Source: Phytohabitans aurantiacus
GTDB lineage: Bacteria; Actinomycetota; Actinomycetes; Mycobacteriales; Micromonosporaceae
NCBI RefSeq assembly: GCF_027923225.1
Contig: NZ_BSDI01000007.1
Coordinates: 682,001-746,000 of the forward strand
Reading direction: 5' to 3'
Length of the DNA stretch: 64,000 bases
The notes beneath the pieces are model-generated. The model was not told the DNA's origin. It saw only the letters and a program-made list of their open reading frames with translations, and searched no databases. This document shows, piece after piece, positions 58,651 to 64,000 of the stretch (position 1 is the first letter of the stretch; every line of letters begins with the position of its first letter). Position numbers and translations under genes: made by a program.

Positions 58651-60207
58651 ATGAGACGACCAGTCGCATTGCGACTCTGCGCGGCACTGGGCACCACGGC
58701 CCTCGCGGTCGCGACCGGCGTGGTGCTGTCGATACCCGAGGCGTCGGCGGCTACCGGCGGCGTCACCGGCTACGCGACGCAGAACGGTGGCACCACCGGC
58801 GGCGCGGGCGGCCAGACCGTGCGGGCCACCACCGGCACCGCGATCCACACGGCCCTGTGCGGCCGCGCCAGCAGCAGCACCCCGATCATCATCCAGGTCG
58901 AGGGGACCATCAACCACGGCAACACCACCAAGGTGTCGGGCGCCAGTTGCAACACCGCCGCCGACGTGATCGAGCTCAAGGAGATCAGTAACGTCACGAT
59001 CATCGGGGTCGGCAGCGGAGCGGTGTTCGACCAGTTGGGCATCCACATTAGAGACTCCAGCAACATCATTATCCAGAACGTGACCGTCCGGAACGTCAAG
59101 AAGTCGGGCTCGCCCCTGTCGAACGGCGGAGACGCCATCGGCATGGAAAGCACCGTGCGCAACGTCTGGGTCGACCATGTCACGCTGGAGGCGTCAGGCG
59201 GGGAGGCGGAAGGGTTCGACGGCCTCTTCGACATGAAAAACAACACCCAGTACGTGACGCTTTCGTACAGCATCCTGCGCAACTCCGGGCGCGGCGGCCT
59301 CGTCGGGTCGAGCGAGAGCGACCTCGGAAACGGCTTCCTCACCTACCACCACAACCTGTACGAGAATATCGACTCTCGCACGCCGCTGCTGCGTGGCGGG
59401 ATCGCCCACATCTACAACAACTACTACGTGAGCCTCAACGAATCCGGCATCAACTCACGGGCCGGGGCTCGCGCCAAAGTGGACAACAACTACTTCAAGA
59501 ACTCCAAGGACGTCCTGGGCACGTTCTACACCGACGCGGCCGGTTACTGGCAGGCGAGCGGCAACATCCTGGACAACGTGACGTGGTCGAGCCCGGGCAG
59601 CGACACCAACCCCGCCGGCCCCAGCATGCCGTCCAACACCACGGTCAGCGTCCCGTATGCGTACAGCCTCGACGGTGCCAGCTGCGTGCCGAACCTCGTC
59701 GCCCAGACGGCGGGCGCCAACAAGGGCCTGCAAGTGTCCAACGGTAACTGCGCGGCGCAGACACCCACCACGGGACCGACCACCGCCGGGCCGCAGCCGA
59801 CGACACCCGCACCCACCACACCGGCGCCTACCCAGCCCAGCGGCACCAATCTCAGCATCGGTGCCGGCGCCGACGGCTCCAGCAAGGCCAGCGGCACCAG
59901 CTACGGCAACGTGGTGGACGCGAACATGAGCACCTACTGGTCGCCGAACGGTTCGACCGGCTCGATCTCGGTCAAGTGGGGCTCCGCGACGACTGTCTCG
60001 CGAGTCAGCATCCGGGAGGCGTCCGGCGCCACCGGTGCCATCGGGTCGTGGCGGGTCATCAACCACGATACTGGCGCGGTGCTGACCTCCGGCAGCGGCG
60101 CGGGCGTCATCAGCTTCGCCCGTACCTCGCTGAAGAAAATCACCTTCGAAATCACCAGCTCGAGCGCCGCTCCGAGGATCGCCGAGTTCGAAACCTACGC
60201 CAGCTAG
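58651..60207 (+). CDS. Secreted PL1-type pectate lyase with C-terminal beta-sandwich module
   Basis: 518 residues from ATG 58651. Sec signal to about SASA-ATG (residue 36). A right-handed parallel beta-helix, about 40-360, has NVWVDHVTLEASG (the vWiDH motif of PL1), GFDGLFDMKNNTQYVTLSYSI and NSRTPLL-like RTPLLRGG near 250. A Thr/Pro-rich linker (QPTTPAPTTPAPTQP) leads to an F5/8-type carbohydrate-binding module (about 400-518, VVDANMSTYWSPNGS). Cleaves polygalacturonate in the presence of calcium by beta-elimination. The operator upstream suggests LacI-type control. Convergent with the GNAT gene, with a long hairpin between. Confidence 0.88.
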   Translation: MRRPVALRLCAALGTTALAVATGVVLSIPEASAATGGVTGYATQNGGTTGGAGGQTVRATTGTAIHTALCGRASSSTPIIIQVEGTINHGNTTKVSGASCNTAADVIELKEISNVTIIGVGSGAVFDQLGIHIRDSSNIIIQNVTVRNVKKSGSPLSNGGDAIGMESTVRNVWVDHVTLEASGGEAEGFDGLFDMKNNTQYVTLSYSILRNSGRGGLVGSSESDLGNGFLTYHHNLYENIDSRTPLLRGGIAHIYNNYYVSLNESGINSRAGARAKVDNNYFKNSKDVLGTFYTDAAGYWQASGNILDNVTWSSPGSDTNPAGPSMPSNTTVSVPYAYSLDGASCVPNLVAQTAGANKGLQVSNGNCAAQTPTTGPTTAGPQPTTPAPTTPAPTQPSGTNLSIGAGADGSSKASGTSYGNVVDANMSTYWSPNGSTGSISVKWGSATTVSRVSIREASGATGAIGSWRVINHDTGAVLTSGSGAGVISFARTSLKKITFEITSSSAAPRIAEFETYAS

Positions 60208-60233
60208 ACCGTTTCTAAGGACCAGGATCGAGT

Positions 60234-60388
60234 TTTGGGCTACCGCGGCGCCCGTCGTGGTCCATACCGTTGCTCCCGCGGCCTCACTCCGCGCGGTTCA
60301 CAATCCACCCCCGTGGGTTGTGGAAACGCGCACGGTGAGGCCGCGGGAGCGGCGGTAACGACCGCGACGAGCGTCGCGGTAGCTCAAA
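60234..60388. repeat. About 155-base long inverted repeat between convergent genes
   Basis: Left arm 60240-60287 (starting CTACCGCGGCGCCCG) and right arm 60335-60382 are reverse complements at about 41 of 48 positions, and pairing extends outward (TTTGGG with CTCAAA) and inward to a loop ACCCCC (closed by AATCCAC / GTGGGTT with one G-U). RNA from either strand would fold into one hairpin of about 70 pairs. Far longer than a simple terminator. It starts 27 bases after the lyase stop and runs into the C-terminal end of the GNAT gene. Confidence 0.75.
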
Positions 60389-60866
60389 TCCTTTGCTTCG
60401 CTGGTTGTCGCGCCATGTGGACGTCGATCGGATCCTGACCCTCCACAGTGAACCCGTGGCGCTCGTAGAGTCGACGGGCGGCGCTGCCCTGCAGGACATG
60501 CAGGCGCACGGCCTGGCCGGCGGCGTCGCTGCGGTCGAGCAGCGCCCGCAGGACGGCCGAGCCGAGTCCGCGGCCCTGGATGCCGGGGGCCAGATAGAAA
60601 TGCTCCAACCAGAGCCCGCCGTCCACCGGGCGCATGGTGACGCAGCCGGCGAAGGCACCATCCGCCTCGATAACCGACGTGTATCGCGTGGAGAACGAGT
60701 CTCGCAGCCGCTGCCGGACGCGGTGCTCGTCGAACCGGCCCAACCGTTCCAGGTCGGGCCGCATCACCGCCGCCCGCAGTTCCGCGATCGCCTCGACATC
60801 GGCCGCCTCCGCGGACCGCAGTCCCCATTCCACAGGTGCAGTATCGCAGTGCCCGCTCGCGCCCAT
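60384..60866 (-). CDS. GNAT-family N-acetyltransferase
   Basis: 160 residues from ATG 60866 (GTG 60899 would add eleven residues with no ribosome site). GNAT fold: VEWGLRSAEAADVEAIAELR near the N terminus, acetyl-CoA loop YLAPGIQGRGLGSAVL near 95-110, and RLYERHGFTVEGQDPIDVHM near the C terminus. Substrate unknown. It lies 42 bases after the LigD-type polymerase gene in the same direction; they could be co-transcribed but need not be related. Confidence 0.85.
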   Translation of the reverse strand: MGASGHCDTAPVEWGLRSAEAADVEAIAELRAAVMRPDLERLGRFDEHRVRQRLRDSFSTRYTSVIEADGAFAGCVTMRPVDGGLWLEHFYLAPGIQGRGLGSAVLRALLDRSDAAGQAVRLHVLQGSAARRLYERHGFTVEGQDPIDVHMARQPAKQRI

Positions 60867-60908
60867 GCCCGCCAACGGCTTGGGCGAGACGGGGGACACA
60901 CCGGCAGG

Positions 60909-62510
60909 TCAGCGCAGCGGTGGGAGCCGCTGCGGCCGGCTGAGCACGTCGCGGAAGAGGTCACCCTTCGCGGCCACGCGCTCCAGGACGTTTCTGATCG
61001 TGTACCCGTCTGGCGTGAGCCGCGGATCGTCGAGCTCGTCCCAGTCGATCGGCGCCGAAACCGGTGCGCCCGGGGCGGGCCGAGGACTGTACGGGGCGAC
61101 CAGCGTCTTGTTGACCGCGTTCTGCGTGTAGTCGAGGCGCGCCTTGCCGCCGCGCTCGTCCACCTGCCATTTCCAGCTCACCAGTTCCGGGACGAGCGCG
61201 CCGACGGTACGCGAGAGCTTCTCCACCCAGGCGCGGGTGGCGCCGAAGTCCGGGCCGGGAGCCACCGGTACCCAGATCTGGATGCCCCTGCGGCCGGTGA
61301 GCTTGGGCCGCGCGCAGACGCCGAGGTGGTCGAAAGCCGTGCGGTGCAAGCGCGCCAGCGTGAGCACCTCGTCGAAGCTCGTCGTCGCACCGGGATCGAG
61401 GTCGACCAGCGCGTACGTGGGCTTGTCCGGGGCGTCGATCCGCGACGTCCACGCGTGCCATTCGAGCGCGCCGAAGTTGGCGGCCCAGACGAGCGCGGCG
61501 GGCTCGTCGACGACCAGATACGTTTGCGTCTCGCCCGGGTCAGCGTCAGGATTGTTCCAGCGGGGCAGCCAGTCAGGCGCGTGGTCGGGCAGTTCCTTGT
61601 GCCAGAACCCTTTCGTGTGCGCGCCGTTCGGGTACCGGTGCATGTTGAGCGCGCGGCGGGCCAGATAGGGCAAGGCGATGGGTGCGATCTGTGCGGTGTA
61701 CCGGAGGAACTCCCGCTTCGTGATCGGTGCCTCTCCGTCCTTTGGCGGGAAGAGAACCTTGTCGAGGTTCGTGACCCGTAAGTCTCGCCCGAAGATGTGC
61801 CACGTGCCCCCGGCCCGCAACACGTCGAGTCCACTAGTGTCCACAGTAGACTTGAGAGGCACCGCCGCTTGCGCGGCCGGCAGGTCTGAGCGCCACATCA
61901 GCTCAGGGTCCGCTTTGACCTCATCGTTTGTGCGGCCACTCAGCACGGAACGCGGATGCTCCTCCGGGTTCCAACCGTCCACAGCGGACTCGTCACGCTT
62001 GTGCAGCAGCAGCCAGTCCTTGTCCTTTGTGCGCACCAGCACGAACCGGCCCCGCAGCTTCTCACCGTGCAGGTCCACGTGCAGTTCGCCGGCGTCCAGC
62101 GCCGCCAGCGGGTCGTCCGTGTCGTGCGGCTCCCACGTGCCGGCATCCCACACGATCACATCGCCGCCCCCGTACTCCCCCGCCGGGATGACGCCCTCGA
62201 AGTCGATGTACTCGATGGGGTGATCCTCCACCCGGAACGCGGCCCGGCGCACCTTCGGATCCAGGGTCGGCCCTTTCGGCACCGCCCAGCTCACCAGTAC
62301 CCCGGCGATCTCCAGCCGGAAGTCGTAGTGCAGCCTGCGGGCCCGGTGCCGCTGCACGACGAACCGCTCCGCGTTCCTTGTCGACGTGGCACCGCCGTTG
62401 GTTGTGGCACCGCCGTTTGTTGTGGCATCGTCCTTTGTTGATGTGGCACCCGACGGCTCCGGCGTCCGCCCGAAGTCCCTCTTCCGCCGGTACTGGTCAA
62501 GCCGCTCCAT
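60909..62510 (-). CDS. LigD-type 3'-phosphoesterase + primase-polymerase protein
   Basis: 533 residues. A short basic head (MERLDQYRRKRDFGRTPEPS) and a Thr/Asn/Gly linker with repeats (ATTNGGATTNGGATST) lead to a phosphoesterase domain, about 50-170: FVVQRHRARRLHYDFRLEIAG, with the His/Asp metal site, and FEGVIPAGEYGGGDVIVWD. A polymerase domain of the archaeo-eukaryotic primase fold, about 235-525, has FGRDLRVTNLDKVLFP, EWHAWTSRID and the catalytic YALVDLDPG (Asp pair). In many bacteria both are fused to the ligase in LigD; here the ligase is a separate gene. Acts in bacterial end joining; no Ku gene is in the window. Confidence 0.88.
   Translation of the reverse strand: MERLDQYRRKRDFGRTPEPSGATSTKDDATTNGGATTNGGATSTRNAERFVVQRHRARRLHYDFRLEIAGVLVSWAVPKGPTLDPKVRRAAFRVEDHPIEYIDFEGVIPAGEYGGGDVIVWDAGTWEPHDTDDPLAALDAGELHVDLHGEKLRGRFVLVRTKDKDWLLLHKRDESAVDGWNPEEHPRSVLSGRTNDEVKADPELMWRSDLPAAQAAVPLKSTVDTSGLDVLRAGGTWHIFGRDLRVTNLDKVLFPPKDGEAPITKREFLRYTAQIAPIALPYLARRALNMHRYPNGAHTKGFWHKELPDHAPDWLPRWNNPDADPGETQTYLVVDEPAALVWAANFGALEWHAWTSRIDAPDKPTYALVDLDPGATTSFDEVLTLARLHRTAFDHLGVCARPKLTGRRGIQIWVPVAPGPDFGATRAWVEKLSRTVGALVPELVSWKWQVDERGGKARLDYTQNAVNKTLVAPYSPRPAPGAPVSAPIDWDELDDPRLTPDGYTIRNVLERVAAKGDLFRDVLSRPQRLPPLR
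62384..62440 (-). repeat. 18-base tandem repeats in the LigD-type linker
   Basis: Roughly 18-base units (GTGGCACCGCCGTTKGTT) repeat in frame and encode the doubled TTNGGA linker of the phosphoesterase-polymerase protein. They will change linker length without frameshift. Confidence 0.65.
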
Positions 62511-62549
62511 GAGTCCGTATTACCCCGCAGGCCCGGTTATGAGTCTGTA

Positions 62550-63569
62550 TCACCGCGGAGCCTCGTGCCAGTAGACCCCGTCGGGTGCCTTGTCCGGGCG
62601 CAGGCCGCGCCAGCTCGGGTGCCGGAGCCGGCCGTCGGGCGTGAGCGTCCGGTACACCACCTCGGCCACCAGTACCGGCTCGATCCACCTCGCGTCGCGG
62701 CTGTGCTCCCGCGGCGCGGGCACGTCCAGCGGCGACGCGTCGATGGCCAGCGGCTCCAGCAGAGCCGCCAGTTCGCGCAGCGCCGCCTCGGTGAAACCGG
62801 TGCCCACGTGCCCGACGTAAACGAGCCGCCCCTGCTCGTCGTACGCGCCCAGCATCACCGAGCCGATCATGCCGAGGCGCCGGCCCGCGCCGGGCTTCCA
62901 CCCGCACACGATCACCTCCGCGGACCGCTCCAGCGCCGTCTTGATCCAGTCCTGCGAGCGCTGGCCCGGCCGGTACGTCGAGGTCAGGCGCTTCGCGACC
63001 ACGCCCTCCAACCCGCTCTCGCGGGCGGCCACGAGCATGTCCGCGCCCGTGATGCGGTCGGCGGTAAACGAAGGCGGCGCGTACACCAGGCCGCCGCTGA
63101 GCCCGAGCTGATCGAGCAGCTCACGGCGGCGCGTGTACGGCTCGCCGATCAGCGGGTGCCCGTCGAGTTCCAGCAGATCGAAGAGGTACAAATGGACGGG
63201 CGTCGACACGACGAGCATGCTCGACGGCCGGGCGACGTGCATCCGATGCTGCAGCCGCGCGAACGACGGCGCGCCCCGCTCGTCCAGAGCGACAATCTCC
63301 CCGTCGAGCACGGCACGCAGTCCGCCGAGCGCGCCGTTCGCCTCGGCGATCTCCGGGTACGAGTTCGTGATGTCCCGCAGGTTCCGGCTGGTGAGCCGCG
63401 TCCGGCCGCCACTCGGCTCGACGATCGCCCGGACCCCGTCCCACTTGAACTCGTACGCCCACGCCCCGACCGGCACCTGACCAGCCACCGCGAGCATCGG
63501 CGCGACAGGCCGATGTAACCCCCCGCCCACCCCTAGATCATGACCGCCAACCCCCAACAATAGGGTCAT
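62550..63569 (-). CDS. ATP-dependent DNA ligase (stand-alone LigD-type)
   Basis: 339 residues from ATG 63569, with AGGGGA five bases upstream. Adenylation motif EFKWDGVRA with nucleophile Lys near 42, motif III VLDGEIVAL, motif IV GLEGVVAKR near 195, motif V/VI WIKTALERSAEVIVCGW and an OB-fold tail ending RLRHPSWRGLRPDK. The N-terminal 24 residues are unusually Gly-rich and could be leader from an upstream start. It lies 39 bases before the phosphoesterase-polymerase gene, so the two form a LigD-equivalent pair. It could also serve base-excision or other repair. Confidence 0.88.
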   Translation of the reverse strand: MTLLLGVGGHDLGVGGGLHRPVAPMLAVAGQVPVGAWAYEFKWDGVRAIVEPSGGRTRLTSRNLRDITNSYPEIAEANGALGGLRAVLDGEIVALDERGAPSFARLQHRMHVARPSSMLVVSTPVHLYLFDLLELDGHPLIGEPYTRRRELLDQLGLSGGLVYAPPSFTADRITGADMLVAARESGLEGVVAKRLTSTYRPGQRSQDWIKTALERSAEVIVCGWKPGAGRRLGMIGSVMLGAYDEQGRLVYVGHVGTGFTEAALRELAALLEPLAIDASPLDVPAPREHSRDARWIEPVLVAEVVYRTLTPDGRLRHPSWRGLRPDKAPDGVYWHEAPR

Positions 63570-63659
63570 TTCCCCTAAAACCCACCCACTGCTCGGCTCC
63601 GATTCCCCGCTTGCTCACTCCGCGCCGCTACCCCGCCCCCGACCGCGCACCGCGCCGGG

Positions 63660-63905
63660 CCGCGCGCCCCTCTCGCGCGCCCTCTCCGCGCACCCCCTCT
63701 CCGCGCGCACCGCGCCGCGTGCCCTCTCCGCGCGCCGCGCGCACCGCGCCGCGTGCCTCTCCGCGCGCCGCGCGCACCGCGCCGCGTGCCCTCTCCGCGC
63801 GCCGCGCGCCCTCTCCGCGCGCCGCGCGCCCTCTCCGCGCGCCGCGCGCCCTCTCCGCGCGCCGCGCGCCCTCTCCGCGCGCCGCGCGCACCGCGCCGCG
63901 CGCCC
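63660..63905 (+). repeat. GC-only tandem repeats (20-base units)
   Basis: The 20-base unit GCCGCGCGCCCTCTCCGCGC is exactly repeated at 63801, 63821, 63841 and 63861, with a diverged copy at 63781. Related CGCGCACCGCGCCGC variants fill 63660-63800 and 63881-63905. The region 63570-63910 has no gene I can support. Likely variable in copy number. Confidence 0.85.
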
Positions 63906-63916
63906 CTCCTTCCGCC

Positions 63917-63991
63917 GATCAAGGGCAAATGCACGTGGTTGGATCTCTTTCCGCGTGCATTCGCCCTTGATCCATGCAGATCTCCTTGATC
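63917..63991 (+). repeat. GATCAAGGGC palindrome, copy 5
   Basis: Arms 63917-63938 and 63951-63972 (loop TTGGATCTCTTT), and a diverged third half-site TCCTTGATCG at 63982-63991. Same orientation as copies 1 and 4. The window ends nine bases later. Confidence 0.85.
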
Positions 63992-64000
63992 GACGCGCCG

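Overview
The window is GC-rich (roughly 70%), densely coded actinobacterial DNA. Frequent GTG starts, many 4-base ATGA/GTGA overlaps, LacI/PadR/AraC/LuxR-type regulators, secreted glycosidases with ricin-type lectin domains, an IdeR-type iron box, and repeated intergenic GATCAAGGGC palindromes fit a filamentous actinomycete. I infer Micromonosporaceae; no rRNA or other taxonomic marker is present. I saw no tRNA, rRNA, CRISPR array, transposase or integrase.

Layout. 0-4 kb: tail of an unknown gene, an Hsp70-type ATPase/membrane/WD40 fusion, a VOC protein and an AraC-type regulator. 4.1-15.3 kb: carbohydrate locus 1. A LacI regulator is divergent from an operon of sugar-binding lipoprotein, two permeases, an (alpha/alpha)6-barrel glycosidase and a large secreted multidomain glycosidase. 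A second secreted glycosidase with a ricin-type lectin follows the LacI gene. 15.6-30.2 kb: carbohydrate locus 2. LacI, two peptide-type ABC permeases, a family 5 binding protein, two ATPases and a DapA/NanA-type lyase run leftwards. A sialidase-fold protein, a GH127 enzyme, another barrel glycosidase and an FAD oxidoreductase run rightwards. Two copies of one palindromic operator sit between the two units.

30-36 kb: a three-gene unit with a shortened PEP-synthase-like protein, a HAD protein, a secreted ricin/metalloprotease, an OFA-type MFS transporter with a 35-residue partner peptide, and a PadR regulator. 36-41.4 kb: a Pls/PosA-type single-module NRPS coupled to an M1 aminopeptidase. 41.4-47 kb: two PadR/membrane-protein pairs flanking an FHA-FtsK-like protein and a flavodoxin-like protein. 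47-54 kb: a DUF4232-type lipoprotein, a small Cys-rich protein, a STAND/LuxR regulator, an ECF-like sigma factor, an amino-acid-type binding lipoprotein and an ABC-2 exporter pair. 54-58 kb: a siderophore uptake operon behind an iron box. 58-64 kb: a repeat-rich gap, a secreted pectate lyase, a GNAT protein, and the LigD functions split into a phosphoesterase-polymerase gene and a ligase gene.

Together the secreted pectate lyase, GH127, clan GH-A-like enzymes and CBM/ricin modules suggest a plant-polymer scavenger. Locus 2 looks built to release, import and cleave a 2-keto-3-deoxy sugar (sialic acid, Kdn, Kdo or Dha-like). Every functional call rests on reading motifs and context; no database search was run.
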